Assembly: GCF_900110085.1 (NCBI RefSeq)
Contig: NZ_FOCK01000002.1
Coordinates: 124,001 to 188,000 of the forward strand
Reading direction: 5' to 3'
Origin: Prevotella sp. ne3005
GTDB taxonomy: Bacteria > Bacteroidota > Bacteroidia > Bacteroidales > Bacteroidaceae
Length of the DNA stretch: 64,000 nucleotides
Under the pieces are notes generated by a model. That model saw only the letters and a list, made by a program, of their open reading frames with translations, was not told where the DNA came from and made no database searches. Both the position numbers and the translations under genes were made by a program. How positions within the stretch are numbered: position 1 is the stretch's first letter; every line of letters starts with the position of its first letter. Shown in pieces: positions 1-9,427 of this stretch.

Positions 1-1106
1 GCCTTGACACTTGGTTCGCACTCCTGGTCTACGAAGATACCACCTGAGACGTTAAAGAAGTCGAAGGCGACACCGTAGACGATACATGAGAGGATGAACA
101 TAATCACGCCCGGCATCGCTGGGTTGCCCACACCGAAGAATCCGAAACGGAACACCCATGCGAACATGGACATCAGCATCACTACCTTGATACCAAAACG
201 CTTCAGGAAGAAAGGTATCATCAGGATACAGAGCGCCTCACTGATCTGTGAGATAGAAGTGAGCAGTGTTGCATTATTGGCGGCAAAGGATGTTGCTATG
301 GCTGCATCCGCACTTCCCTTGAAACTCGTGATAAAGGGTCCGGCATAGCCGTTGGTAACTTGCAGACACATACCCAGTAATGCTGAGAAGATAAAGAACA
401 GGGCCATCTTCTGACTCTTGAAGAGTTTGAAGGCATTGAGCCCCAGACTCTCTGCCAGAGACACGTTGGTTTCCTTCTTCTCCAGTTTGCACTCGGGCAG
501 CGTGAAACAATAGAGGAACAGCACAATGCTCAGAACACCTGAGACAAAGAACTGCATATAAGTATACTGGAATTTATGGGCATTGTCTGAAAGTGTCATT
601 GAGAAACCGCCGTCTTCCCATACTGCGCAATTGACAAACCACATCATAACGATAAATCCTACGGTGCCAAGTACTCGGATGGGCGGGAAATCCTTCACTG
701 TGTCAAGACCGTTTTTCTTCAGAATGGTGAATGCCGTGGTATTGGTCAGAGCAATGGTAGGCATGTAGAATGCGACGCTGAGCGTATAGAGCGCAATGAA
801 CAATGCCTTGTTTTCCAGTTCGTTACCAAAGCCTGCCTGAATGCCGAGCCACCAGCAGCCCAGCATGAAGCCTCCTGCCAACAGATGGCAGAGACCTAAC
901 GCACGCTGAGGTTGCATGTACTTATCAGCTACAATACCCATCAGTGTAGGCATAAAGATACTCACGATACCCTGGATGGCATAGAACCAAGAGATCTTGT
1001 CGCCTAATCCTGCTATTCCAAGGTAGTTTCCCATACATGTAAGATAAGCCCCCCAGACGGCAAACTCCAGGAAGTTCATCAATGACAAACGGAATTTCAA
1101 ATTCAT
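1..1106 (-). CDS. MFS transporter, nucleoside permease-like (3' end outside window)
   Basis: The reading frame opens with an ATG at 1106 and stays open to the window edge (368 codons), so the C-terminus is missing. The protein is a chain of hydrophobic segments and begins MNLKFRLSLMNFLEFAVWG, followed by a GIVADKY-type loop. Both are typical of NupG-family nucleoside:proton symporters of the major facilitator superfamily in Bacteroidetes. It starts 26 bases after the DUF4296 gene and is probably the last gene of the ileS-led operon. The substrate (nucleoside or sugar) is inferred from family resemblance only. Confidence 0.85.
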   Translation of the reverse strand, partial: MNLKFRLSLMNFLEFAVWGAYLTCMGNYLGIAGLGDKISWFYAIQGIVSIFMPTLMGIVADKYMQPQRALGLCHLLAGGFMLGCWWLGIQAGFGNELENKALFIALYTLSVAFYMPTIALTNTTAFTILKKNGLDTVKDFPPIRVLGTVGFIVMMWFVNCAVWEDGGFSMTLSDNAHKFQYTYMQFFVSGVLSIVLFLYCFTLPECKLEKKETNVSLAESLGLNAFKLFKSQKMALFFIFSALLGMCLQVTNGYAGPFITSFKGSADAAIATSFAANNATLLTSISQISEALCILMIPFFLKRFGIKVVMLMSMFAWVFRFGFFGVGNPAMPGVIMFILSCIVYGVAFDFFNVSGGIFVDQECEPSVK

Positions 1107-1132
1107 AATCTTATCGAGTTATTGGTTTTAAC

Positions 1133-2032
1133 TTAGTTTCTCTCTTTCTCAACGGTCCTCAGCACGGGGCGTTCACCTAAGCGGCGTACATGTGGTTTCA
1201 GCGAGTCGGCTTTCTCTGCCTTTACAGTGTCGGTCTTCGAAGCTTCCGTCTCCTCGGGCAATTTATTGTGGAAGCGAATAAGCCGGATGCCGTCAATGAA
1301 CATGAGGCACATATCATTTGATGGTTTTTCCTCCATGCGCTGTCCCATCAGGATGTAACCCTTGATTTCTTTCACGCGTTCCCTGCACATCGCGATTCTC
1401 AATGACGTCGAGCCTTTGCCAGAGACGATGGTATTCTGGGATACCGTACTATCGTTCTCATAAGTCATGGCCAGATAGGCCAATGCCTGAGAATAACCCG
1501 CTTGCGTCAGTAACTCATTGTTGAAGGTCATCAGGAAATGGTCACCAGCATGATACGAGGTGTCGCACTTCTGGTAGAACTGCATCAGGTGATAAGGACG
1601 CCGTGGCATCAGGATCAGCCTTCGTGGACCCTCCCACACATCGGCCGTATCACCCGAGAGCGACAACATACTGTAACGCTCCACCTCACCAGCGGAAGCA
1701 CCTCTGACGAGTGCCTCTTCGCCCAACCGTTCCTGCACATTCTTATAAATCTCTATAAAGCGGTCCGCACGCGTATAATAATAGACTAATGAGGAGTCAA
1801 ACTCTGCCCTCGTCACGTTGTGTTTCTTCAGCAACGCCTCGAAGAAGTAGTTACGAGTGTAGTCAGTGCTCTCGCCTTCCCTTGAGGCAATGCCCTGTGA
1901 CACATGATAGTCGTAAAGAATGTCCTCCATATCGTCAGGTTGGATCACATCTTCGGGCACACTGGGTTTACAGGCTGCAAACAACCACAGCCCCAATGCC
2001 AGCCACACTAGATGTATCCTACCCTGCTTCAT
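1133..2032 (-). CDS. DUF4296 domain lipoprotein
   Basis: A 299-residue protein with an N-terminal signal segment ending in the lipobox LFAAC, so it is probably a lipoprotein. Residues 25-110 (PEDVIQPDDMEDILYDYH onward) match the DUF4296 family, a Bacteroidetes-only domain of unknown function. The C-terminal part is charged and K/E-rich. The start overlaps the end of lspA by 4 bases, so translation is probably coupled. An lspA-DUF4296 pair suggests a link with lipoprotein maturation, but that is only a context argument. Confidence 0.85.
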   Translation of the reverse strand: MKQGRIHLVWLALGLWLFAACKPSVPEDVIQPDDMEDILYDYHVSQGIASREGESTDYTRNYFFEALLKKHNVTRAEFDSSLVYYYTRADRFIEIYKNVQERLGEEALVRGASAGEVERYSMLSLSGDTADVWEGPRRLILMPRRPYHLMQFYQKCDTSYHAGDHFLMTFNNELLTQAGYSQALAYLAMTYENDSTVSQNTIVSGKGSTSLRIAMCRERVKEIKGYILMGQRMEEKPSNDMCLMFIDGIRLIRFHNKLPEETEASKTDTVKAEKADSLKPHVRRLGERPVLRTVEKERN

Positions 2033-2688
2033 GATGCCTGTTCCTCAGTTTTTTGTTTATCCTCCTGCATCGAGATCTTGCTGATTTCCTCACGATAGAA
2101 GAGTATCAACAACACCACACTTACGCTGATGCTCGCATCGGCGAAGTTAAATACAGGACTGAAGAATACGAAGTGATCGCCTCCCACCAAAGGCACCCAC
2201 ATCGGCCATTCAGTCTCTATCAAGGGAAAGTAGAACATGTCTACCACCTTACCCATCAGGAAAGGCGCATAACCAGTACCGAAGGGCACGAAATATGACA
2301 CGTAGTAAGGCGATGACTCATTGAACATGAGCCCATAAAACATACAGTCTATCAAATTACCCACAGCACCTGCCAATACCATCGACAGACAAACGATATA
2401 GCCAGTACGAGCGCCCTTATTGACCTGTTTCCAGATATAATAGCCGAGTGCACCAATAGCCACCACACGGAAAAGCGACAAGACAATCTTGCTACCCAAC
2501 TGCATGCCGAAAGCCATACCGTTGTTCTCAATAAACGCGATGTAGAACCAGTCAAACACATGGATGCTCTCATGGAGCGACATCGATGTCTTAACCCAGA
2601 TTTTGATGGCCTGGTCAATAAGCAGAATGGCGACCACAATCAAAATCGCCAGTCTGCCTTTAGTGATAAGAGGACGGTTGCGGGTCAC
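2029..2688 (-). CDS. lspA: Lipoprotein signal peptidase (signal peptidase II)
   Basis: Aspartic peptidase of the inner membrane that removes signal peptides from prolipoproteins. Four hydrophobic segments are visible, with the family motifs ENNGMAFG, GNLIDCMFYG (first catalytic Asp) and FNFADASI (second catalytic Asp). At 219 residues it is longer than the usual 160-200, mainly through a loop near residues 120-165 and a charged tail. It starts with GTG inside a GTGA overlap with the upstream DksA-like gene; no in-frame ATG lies near. Several lipoproteins encoded in this window are expected substrates. Confidence 0.95.
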   Translation of the reverse strand: MTRNRPLITKGRLAILIVVAILLIDQAIKIWVKTSMSLHESIHVFDWFYIAFIENNGMAFGMQLGSKIVLSLFRVVAIGALGYYIWKQVNKGARTGYIVCLSMVLAGAVGNLIDCMFYGLMFNESSPYYVSYFVPFGTGYAPFLMGKVVDMFYFPLIETEWPMWVPLVGGDHFVFFSPVFNFADASISVSVVLLILFYREEISKISMQEDKQKTEEQAS

Positions 2689-3065
2689 TTCTTCTGATTC
2701 ATCTTTGACTCCACACTCAGCGTAGCATGAGGTACGGCACGGAGACGCTCCTTAGGAATGAGCTTGCCCGTGATACGGTCGATACCGTAAGTCTTATTTT
2801 CGATGCGAACCAATGCAGCCTTCAGTCCCTGAATGAACTTCTGCTGACGGGCAGCCATCGAGATCAGTTCCTCTTTCGACTGAGTAGCACTACCCTCCTC
2901 CAAAGCTTTGTAGGTGGGTGATGTATCATCCACGTCGTTTGAGTCCTGATTCGTCAGTACTCGCATCATCTGGTCGTAGTCACGCTTAGCCAAAGCCATC
3001 TTCTCGTTGATAATCTGACGGAACTCCTCGAGCTCTTCATCAGTGTAACGCGTTTTCTCTGCCAT
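2685..3065 (-). CDS. TraR/DksA-family regulator without zinc-finger cysteines
   Basis: A 126-residue protein with a coiled-coil-like N-terminal half (residues 5-95) and a C-terminal DksA/TraR-like segment YGIDRITGKLIPKERLRAVP. DksA-type proteins bind in the RNA polymerase secondary channel and, with ppGpp, tune rRNA and biosynthetic promoters. The cysteines that form the zinc finger in classical DksA are absent: Asp stands in the first position and Ser in the later one. The gene lies between ileS (25 bases upstream) and lspA (4-base overlap), the usual Bacteroidetes order. Confidence 0.88.
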   Translation of the reverse strand: MAEKTRYTDEELEEFRQIINEKMALAKRDYDQMMRVLTNQDSNDVDDTSPTYKALEEGSATQSKEELISMAARQQKFIQGLKAALVRIENKTYGIDRITGKLIPKERLRAVPHATLSVESKMNQKK

Positions 3066-3090
3066 AATTCAGTTATTGATTTATAATAAT

Positions 3091-6000
3091 TTATTTCTTT
3101 TCCACCTTAATGTTCAGCTTGAAGTCATCAAAGTCAACTTCCTGGCCATCATTGACTTCCACCATCAGAGCATCAGCCAATACCTGAGTCTTGATATAGT
3201 CGCCGAAGTTGTCTACAGCTTTCTTCACATCATCATTGGGAGCCAGTGTTACGTTGATACGATCAGTAATCTCCAGACCACTCTCTTTACGGATGTTCTG
3301 GATGCGGTTGATCAGCTCGCGGGCCATACCCTCGTTCTTCAGCTCCTCGGTAAGTTCCACCTCTAGAGCCACCGTCAGGTTACCCTCGTTAGCCACCAGC
3401 CAGCCCGGGATATCCTCGCTGATGATATCCACATCGGCAGCCTCGACGGTGAGATCCTGCCCCTCGACATTGATGGCAATGGTGCCCTGCTGCTCGAGTT
3501 CAGCAATCTGCTCCTGCGAGAGGGCGTCCATAGCGGCAGCCACACTCTTCATGAGCTTGCCGAACTTCTTACCCATCGTGCGGAAGTTACACTTCACCTT
3601 CTTAACCAGCACGCCGGCACCCTCAACGAAACGGAGTTCCTTCACGTTCACCTCGTTCATAATCAGGTCCTTCACAGCTTCGATGTGCTTCTTCTGATCA
3701 GCGTCGACGGCAGGAATCATGATGGCCTGCAGCGGCTGGCGCACCTTGATATTCACTTTACGACGAAGAGCCAGAACCATAGACGTGATCTTCTGTGCCA
3801 TCTGCATGCGGGCCTCGAGATCCTTATCAATCTGGGATTCATCAGCAACAGGGAACTTATCGAGGTGTACAGAATCGAACTCACCGCCCAGATCCTTATA
3901 CAGCTGATCGGCATAGAACGGCGCAAATGGAGCCAGCAGTTTGGCTACCGTCATCAAGCAGGTATAGAGTGTCTGATAAGCCGAGAGCTTGTCCTCGCTC
4001 ATCTCCTTACCCCAGAAACGTTTGCGGTTCAGGCGCACGAACCAGTTGGAGAGGTCATCGTTAACGAAAGTGTCAATCAGTCGGCCTGCACGTGTTGGAT
4101 CATATCCGTCAAGCTCTGTCTCCACACCCTTGATGAGGGTATTCAGGCAAGAGAGAATCCAACGGTCAATCTCAGGACGCTTGTCGAATGCCACCTGAGC
4201 TGCAGCAGGGTCGAAGCCATCCACATTGGCGTAGAGGGCGAAGAAGCTATAGGTGTTATACAATGTGCCGAAGAACTTACGGCGCACCTCGTCAACACCC
4301 TCTGGGTCGAACTTCAGATTGTCCCAAGGCTCCGAGTTGGTCATCATATACAGACGCACAGCATCACTTCCGTACTTACCAATCATATCGAATGGGTTCA
4401 CCACATTACCTACGTGCTTCGACATCTTATTGCCCTTGGCATCGAGCACCAAGCCTGAAGAAATGACATTCTTGAAGGCTACTGAGTCGAAGATCATAGT
4501 AGCAATAGCGTGCAGGGTGAAGAACCAGCCACGCGTCTGGTCTACACCCTCATTGATGAAGTCACATGGGAAGGCTATACCCTTATCAATCAGATCCTTA
4601 TTCTCGAACGGATAGTGGATCTGAGCGTATGGCATAGAACCGGAATCGAACCAAACATCAATAAGATCGGTCTCGCGCTTCATAGGCTTACCGCTCTCTG
4701 AAACAAGCACGATATTATCAACATATGGACGATGAAGGTCAATCTTATCATAATTCTCCTTACTCCAGTCACAAGGCACGAAACCATTGTCCTTCAACGG
4801 GTTAGAGGTCATAAAACCAGCCTTGACGGCCTTCTCTATCTCGTTATAGAGTTCCTCTACTGAGCCGATGCAGATCTCCTTGCCATCCTCGTCACGCCAG
4901 ATGGGAAGCGGTGTTCCCCAGAAACGTGAACGAGAGAGGTTCCAGTCGTTCAGATTCTCAAGCCAGTTGCCGAAACGGCCTGTACCTGTTGATTCGGGCT
5001 GCCAGTTGATGGTCTTGTTCAGTTCGAACATACGGTCTTTCTTCGCTGTAGAGCGGATAAACCAAGAGTCGAGCGGATAGTAGAGCACGGGCTTGTCAGT
5101 ACGCCAGCAGTGAGGATAGTTGTGAACGTGTTTCTCGATCTTGAGCGCTGTTCCCTCCTGCTTCATCTCCATACAGATGACGATGTTCAGGTCTTCAGCC
5201 TTCGAGGCAGCCTGCTCGTCGTACTTACCGTCCTTGTTGAACTCAGGCGCATAGGCGTTCTTCACATAGTCGCCGGCATGACGGCTATAGCCCTCTACGT
5301 TGACGCACTTCTCGACGAAGTTATTATCGAGCTCGTCCATCACGTAGTACTTACCCTGAAGGTCGACCATCGGGCGAGTCTCACCTTTCTTATTAATAAG
5401 GAAGAGGCTTGGGATATGAGCGTCCTTAGCCACCTTGGCATCGTCGGCACCGAAGGTAGGAGCAATATGCACGATACCGGCACCATCCTCTGTTGTTACA
5501 TAATCGCCAGGAATCACGCGGAAGGCCTCGCTCTCCATCTCGACGAACTGATCCTTGCCGTTCTCGCTGGCAAAGACTTTCTCAGGATGGGCCTCTGCAT
5601 AAGCCTTTACATAGTCGGCAGCATTCTGATCAAGCTTTGCCGAAGGCTTTACCCAAGGCATCAACTGCTGGTATTTCATACCAACCAACTCCTCGCCAGT
5701 ATAGTGGCCAACGATACGGTAAGGTACGAACTTCTCACCTTTATTATATTCAGGCATCTCCTCACCGTCGGTGATGTTGCCCTCTGGAGCCAGATAGGCA
5801 TTCAGACGGCTCTCTGCCAGGATGATGGTGATCTTCTCGCCGTTATAGGCATTATAGGTCTCCACAGCCACATAGTCGATCTTCGGACCTACGCAGAGGG
5901 CTGTGTTCGAAGGCAGAGTCCAAGGCGTAGTGGTCCAAGCCACGAAATAAGGCTCGCCCCATTTTGTCCACTCTTCCTTCGGATTGAGGGCCTTGAAGAG

Positions 6001-6651
6001 CGCCGTCACCGTCGTATCCTTCACATCACGATAGCAGCCGGGCTGGTTCAGCTCGTGAGAGCTCAGGCCCGTTCCTGCAGCGGGTGAATACGGCTGGATG
6101 GTGTAGCCCTTGTAGAGCAGACCTCTCTCGTAGAACTGCTTCAGCAGCCACCACAGCGTCTCGATATACTTGTTATCGTAAGTGATATAGGGATTGTCGA
6201 GGTCCACGAAGTAGCCCATCTTCTCTGTGAGGTCGCGCCACTCCTGGGTGAACATCATCACATTCTCGCGACATTTCTTGTTGTAGTCTTCCGTCGAGAT
6301 GTATTTCTCCGAAGCTTTGTTGTCGATATCAGCCTTCGTGATACCGAGTTCCTTCTCCACGCCCAGCTCTACGGGCAGTCCGTGGGTATCCCATCCGGCC
6401 TTACGCTTCACCTGATAGCCCTTCATCGTCTTATAACGATTGAAAGTATCCTTAATGGTACGAGCCAACACGTGGTGAATACCAGGATGTCCATTGGCAG
6501 AGGGAGGACCCTCGAAGAATACAAACTGGGGACAGCCCTCACGCTCTTCGACAGAGCGCCAGAACACATTTTTCTCTCTCCACATCTCAAGGATGTCACT
6601 GTTCACCTGTGTCAGGTTCAAACCATTGTGCTCGGCAAATTTCTTAGCCAT
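3091..6651 (-). CDS. ileS: Isoleucyl-tRNA synthetase
   Basis: Class I aminoacyl-tRNA synthetase of 1186 residues that charges tRNA-Ile. The HIGH-type motif appears as HPGIHH near residue 57 and the KMSK loop as NKMSKHVGN in the middle of the protein. Between them lies the large CP1 editing domain (AWTTTPWTLPSNTAL region), and a C-terminal anticodon-binding domain follows. The variant HIGH motif and length fit the IleS form common in Bacteroidetes. It is the first gene of a minus-strand operon and has its own promoter at 6700-6731. Confidence 0.98.
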   Translation of the reverse strand: MAKKFAEHNGLNLTQVNSDILEMWREKNVFWRSVEEREGCPQFVFFEGPPSANGHPGIHHVLARTIKDTFNRYKTMKGYQVKRKAGWDTHGLPVELGVEKELGITKADIDNKASEKYISTEDYNKKCRENVMMFTQEWRDLTEKMGYFVDLDNPYITYDNKYIETLWWLLKQFYERGLLYKGYTIQPYSPAAGTGLSSHELNQPGCYRDVKDTTVTALFKALNPKEEWTKWGEPYFVAWTTTPWTLPSNTALCVGPKIDYVAVETYNAYNGEKITIILAESRLNAYLAPEGNITDGEEMPEYNKGEKFVPYRIVGHYTGEELVGMKYQQLMPWVKPSAKLDQNAADYVKAYAEAHPEKVFASENGKDQFVEMESEAFRVIPGDYVTTEDGAGIVHIAPTFGADDAKVAKDAHIPSLFLINKKGETRPMVDLQGKYYVMDELDNNFVEKCVNVEGYSRHAGDYVKNAYAPEFNKDGKYDEQAASKAEDLNIVICMEMKQEGTALKIEKHVHNYPHCWRTDKPVLYYPLDSWFIRSTAKKDRMFELNKTINWQPESTGTGRFGNWLENLNDWNLSRSRFWGTPLPIWRDEDGKEICIGSVEELYNEIEKAVKAGFMTSNPLKDNGFVPCDWSKENYDKIDLHRPYVDNIVLVSESGKPMKRETDLIDVWFDSGSMPYAQIHYPFENKDLIDKGIAFPCDFINEGVDQTRGWFFTLHAIATMIFDSVAFKNVISSGLVLDAKGNKMSKHVGNVVNPFDMIGKYGSDAVRLYMMTNSEPWDNLKFDPEGVDEVRRKFFGTLYNTYSFFALYANVDGFDPAAAQVAFDKRPEIDRWILSCLNTLIKGVETELDGYDPTRAGRLIDTFVNDDLSNWFVRLNRKRFWGKEMSEDKLSAYQTLYTCLMTVAKLLAPFAPFYADQLYKDLGGEFDSVHLDKFPVADESQIDKDLEARMQMAQKITSMVLALRRKVNIKVRQPLQAIMIPAVDADQKKHIEAVKDLIMNEVNVKELRFVEGAGVLVKKVKCNFRTMGKKFGKLMKSVAAAMDALSQEQIAELEQQGTIAINVEGQDLTVEAADVDIISEDIPGWLVANEGNLTVALEVELTEELKNEGMARELINRIQNIRKESGLEITDRINVTLAPNDDVKKAVDNFGDYIKTQVLADALMVEVNDGQEVDFDDFKLNIKVEKK

Positions 6652-6699
6652 ATTATTCTATTTTCTTTTTTACCTTTTTTACTTTTTATATTTGGGGTG

Positions 6700-6731
6700 C
6701 AAAGGTACTAATTTTCTCTCATCTAACCAAA
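6700..6731 (-). promoter_or_regulatory. Bacteroidetes-type promoter for the ileS operon
   Basis: On the minus strand a TTTG (6731-6728) lies 20 bases before TACCTTTG (6707-6700), an exact match to the Bacteroidetes -33/-7 consensus. The expected transcript has a leader of about 45 bases that contains a GTAAAAA-type purine-rich tract at 6661-6690. Confidence 0.8.
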
Positions 6732-6789
6732 TGAAATAATTATTTTTAATATTTCTGCTAAAAAAGTACGTTATTTCAATTTTTTTGTT

Positions 6790-6797
6790 TATTTTTG
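6790..6797 (+). promoter_or_regulatory. -7 box for the C4-dicarboxylate transporter gene
   Basis: TATTTTTG fits TAnnTTTG and lies about 40 bases before the ATG at 6838. No good TTTG was seen at the expected -33 distance, so strength or regulation is uncertain. Confidence 0.5.
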
Positions 6798-6837
6798 CAG
6801 CAGTAAAATCAATAATTTAAAAACTTAAGCTTTATTT

Positions 6838-8286
6838 ATGGTTACATTTACAATGATTCTTCAGCTCTGTATTGTACTCGGAGCTTTATGGGTAGGTTCT
6901 CGTTACGGAAGCCTCGCCTTGGGAGCAATTTCTGGTATTGGTCTCGCCATCCTTGTATTCGGATTTGGACTCAAGCCGGGCACACCTCCTACCGATGTTA
7001 TCTACATCATCATTGCAGCAGTCACATGTGCAGGTATCATGCAGGCATCAGGAGGTATGGACTGGCTGATACAAATAGCAGAGAAGCTGCTGCGTAAGCA
7101 TCCTGACCGTATCACATTCCTTGCCCCGTTGTGCACTTTCTTCCTTACCGTCTTGGTAGGTACTGGTCACGTGGTTTATACTTTGATGCCCATTATCTGC
7201 GATATTGCCCTGAAGAAAGGTATCCGTCCTGAGCGCCCATGCGGTGTGGCCTCTATAGCCTCACAGGTAGGTATCACTTGTTCGCCCATCGCCGCTGCTG
7301 TAGTAGCTTTCGTTAGTATATCCAATACCAACGGGTTTGACATTACGATCCCACAGGTACTCATGATTTCCATTCCAGCCTGTATCTGTGGACTGATGGC
7401 AGCCGCTGCCGCATCATACCGTCGTGGTCTGGACCTCGACAAGGACCCTGTGTTCCAAAAGAAGATTAAAGACCCTGAGCAGTACAAATATATCTATGGT
7501 TCGAATGCTACCACACTTGATATGGAGATCCCGAAGGAAGCCAAGCGTGCCGTATTCATCTTCTTGGGTGCCCTCGCCGTCATCGTTTTCTTCGCCATTT
7601 TCCAGGAAGCACTGCCTTCCTACAAAACGTTGCGTGCTGTTCATGATGCCAATGCGCTCTATATTAGCAAAGATATGGCCGTTACGGGCGATCAGTTGGT
7701 GAAGGCAAACGTTTACCTTAAAGGTACTACCGAATGGTATAACAAGACGCTGCCTATGAACATCGTCATCCAGATTGTTATGATCTCCGCTGCTGCTTTG
7801 ATGATTATTTTATGTAAGGCTGCTCCGAAAAAGGCCGTCGCAGGTCCGGTATGGCAGTCTGGTATGGTAGCCGTTGTTGCAATTTACGGTATTGCATGGC
7901 TTGCCGATACTTATTTCTCTAACTACATGGGCGAGATGAAGACTATGTTGGCCGGTGTTGTAGCGCAGTATCCTTGGAGCATCGCCTTGGTGTTCTTCCT
8001 GGTGTCCGTACTGATCAATTCCCAAGGTGCCGTTGTGGTAGCGATGCTGCCATTAGCATATTCGCTGGGTATTGCAGGCCCCGTGCTCCTCGGCGTGTTG
8101 CCCTCTGTCTACGGTTACTTCTTCATCCCGAATTATCCTTCCGATATTGCGACGGTGAACTTCGACCGCTCAGGTACTACGGTGATTGGAAAATATCTTC
8201 TCAATCACTCGTTCATGATGCCAGGCTTGATCTGTGTGATTACATCCACCATCGTGGCCTACATCCTTTCAATGATTATCTACTGA
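6838..8286 (+). CDS. dcuB: Anaerobic C4-dicarboxylate transporter, DcuA/DcuB family
   Basis: A 482-residue polytopic inner-membrane protein. The N-terminal region (GSRYGSLALGAISGIGLAI and ASQVGITCSPIAAAVV) matches DcuA/DcuB carriers, which exchange fumarate, malate or aspartate for succinate during fumarate respiration. That fits a succinate-producing anaerobe that also carries the sodium-pumping NQR complex encoded further right. A hydrophilic insertion around residues 200-290 makes it longer than the roughly 445-residue enterobacterial proteins. It is transcribed alone: a promoter lies upstream and an intrinsic terminator follows the stop. Confidence 0.93.
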   Translation: MVTFTMILQLCIVLGALWVGSRYGSLALGAISGIGLAILVFGFGLKPGTPPTDVIYIIIAAVTCAGIMQASGGMDWLIQIAEKLLRKHPDRITFLAPLCTFFLTVLVGTGHVVYTLMPIICDIALKKGIRPERPCGVASIASQVGITCSPIAAAVVAFVSISNTNGFDITIPQVLMISIPACICGLMAAAAASYRRGLDLDKDPVFQKKIKDPEQYKYIYGSNATTLDMEIPKEAKRAVFIFLGALAVIVFFAIFQEALPSYKTLRAVHDANALYISKDMAVTGDQLVKANVYLKGTTEWYNKTLPMNIVIQIVMISAAALMIILCKAAPKKAVAGPVWQSGMVAVVAIYGIAWLADTYFSNYMGEMKTMLAGVVAQYPWSIALVFFLVSVLINSQGAVVVAMLPLAYSLGIAGPVLLGVLPSVYGYFFIPNYPSDIATVNFDRSGTTVIGKYLLNHSFMMPGLICVITSTIVAYILSMIIY

Positions 8287-8309
8287 CTGCGATAACCACA
8301 AACAACCGA

Positions 8310-8337
8310 GAGGCCTTCCCTGCAACGGGAAGGCCTC
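8310..8337 (+). terminator. Intrinsic terminator after dcuB
   Basis: Perfect 11-bp stem (GAGGCCTTCCC / GGGAAGGCCTC) with a 6-base loop, 23 bases after the dcuB stop and followed by ATTATTTC. It also separates dcuB from the converging Cache-domain gene. Confidence 0.85.
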
Positions 8338-8367
8338 ATTATTTCGGTAGGTATATTGTACAATAAT

Positions 8368-9351
8368 TTATGCCTGAAGCCTAAGGCGACGGCAGATGAC
8401 GTAAGCCATCAGAATCGCGATAGCCGCCAACAGGGCTAAGGCGGCCCCCACATAGAGGAAGGGTTTCTGAACATCAAAGGTAGGTATGGCGAGGAATACG
8501 GACCACTCAAGACTTTCGATGGGGCCATAATAGAGTGTACACGGTTCACCTTCAATCTTCATCTGAGTCATACCTGTCTGACCATTTTTTACATCATCAA
8601 GCACATGGACATCATCGAGGGGTACATACTTCTCACTGGGATGAAGGATGCAAACGCCTTCTTTGTTCATAACAACAGAATAGAAATCGAGATTGCGACC
8701 CATCATATATTTGTTGACCTGGGGAGCCTGACGACAGGATTCGTTGATACGCTCCAGTTCTTTATCGAGCCAGTCGAAGGTGACATCAGCACCACAAACA
8801 CAGACAAGTTGACCTTTCTTGTCGTAGATAGGCTTAACAAACGTAATATAATGACCGCTGATATCGGTGCCATCGTAGTAATAATAGGGGTCTGACCAGA
8901 AAGTCTGTTTCGTCTTCTTGGCGCTGACATACCAGGGTGAATTGATGTAGTCATGGGTATCGCTACCTACGAGAGAGGTTTGATAAGGGTCATTACCTAT
9001 ATGGTGGACATAAGGTTCAAACCAATGGCCTTCCGACTTAAAATAGTAAGGTTCGAAAGCAGCGAAATAGCCTAACACATTAGGATTCAACGGAGCCTCG
9101 CTCTGAAGGGCAGCGATGACGGCGTCGGGTGAATCGAGATTTTTTTCTACAGCGTTGAATACATTAACAGCACTCATCTCCATGCCTTTAATCGTATTCT
9201 CAAGATGGGTGGCAATTGCAGTCTGCAGGCCTGTATAGCGTAAGTTTGTCTCTGCGCGCATAGCCGTCCAGAATGCCCAATAGGACAAACTAATAACAAG
9301 GAGGATTGCAAGGGTTATGGTAAGGAATAGTTGCCAGTTTTGACGTTTCAT
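8368..9351 (-). CDS. Membrane-anchored dCache (PDC) sensor protein with no output domain
   Basis: A 327-residue protein with a transmembrane segment at about residues 10-30, a large extracytoplasmic region (about 35-295) and a second transmembrane segment at about 298-318. It ends only a few residues later (RRLRLQA). The extracytoplasmic part has double-Cache/PDC features such as SPWYVSAKK, FWSDPYYYYDG, YITFVKPIYD and VCGADVTFDWL. Cache domains normally bind small ligands and signal to a HAMP, kinase, cyclase or chemotaxis domain, none of which is present. A CATCTTTG box at 9371-9379 may be its weak promoter. It is either a stand-alone receptor partner or a trimmed kinase. Confidence 0.85.
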   Translation of the reverse strand: MKRQNWQLFLTITLAILLVISLSYWAFWTAMRAETNLRYTGLQTAIATHLENTIKGMEMSAVNVFNAVEKNLDSPDAVIAALQSEAPLNPNVLGYFAAFEPYYFKSEGHWFEPYVHHIGNDPYQTSLVGSDTHDYINSPWYVSAKKTKQTFWSDPYYYYDGTDISGHYITFVKPIYDKKGQLVCVCGADVTFDWLDKELERINESCRQAPQVNKYMMGRNLDFYSVVMNKEGVCILHPSEKYVPLDDVHVLDDVKNGQTGMTQMKIEGEPCTLYYGPIESLEWSVFLAIPTFDVQKPFLYVGAALALLAAIAILMAYVICRRLRLQA

Positions 9352-9379
9352 AGAAATTAGGGATAAATTTTCAAAGATG

Positions 9380-9405
9380 GAGAGGCACCAACAACGGTGC
9401 CTCTC
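9380..9405 (-). terminator. Hairpin terminator after the OmpH-like gene
   Basis: Perfect 10-bp stem (GAGAGGCACC / GGTGCCTCTC) with the loop AACAAC, 23 bases beyond the stop of the OmpH-like gene in the direction of transcription. The downstream minus strand is only moderately T-rich. Confidence 0.7.
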
Positions 9406-9427
9406 ACGCGTGTGTTAACCCAAAAAC

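Noticed and set aside
5110..6087. Long open frame (325 codons) on the plus strand inside ileS
   Set aside because: Antisense to a certain gene with strong motifs, no promoter, and composition typical of a mirrored frame.
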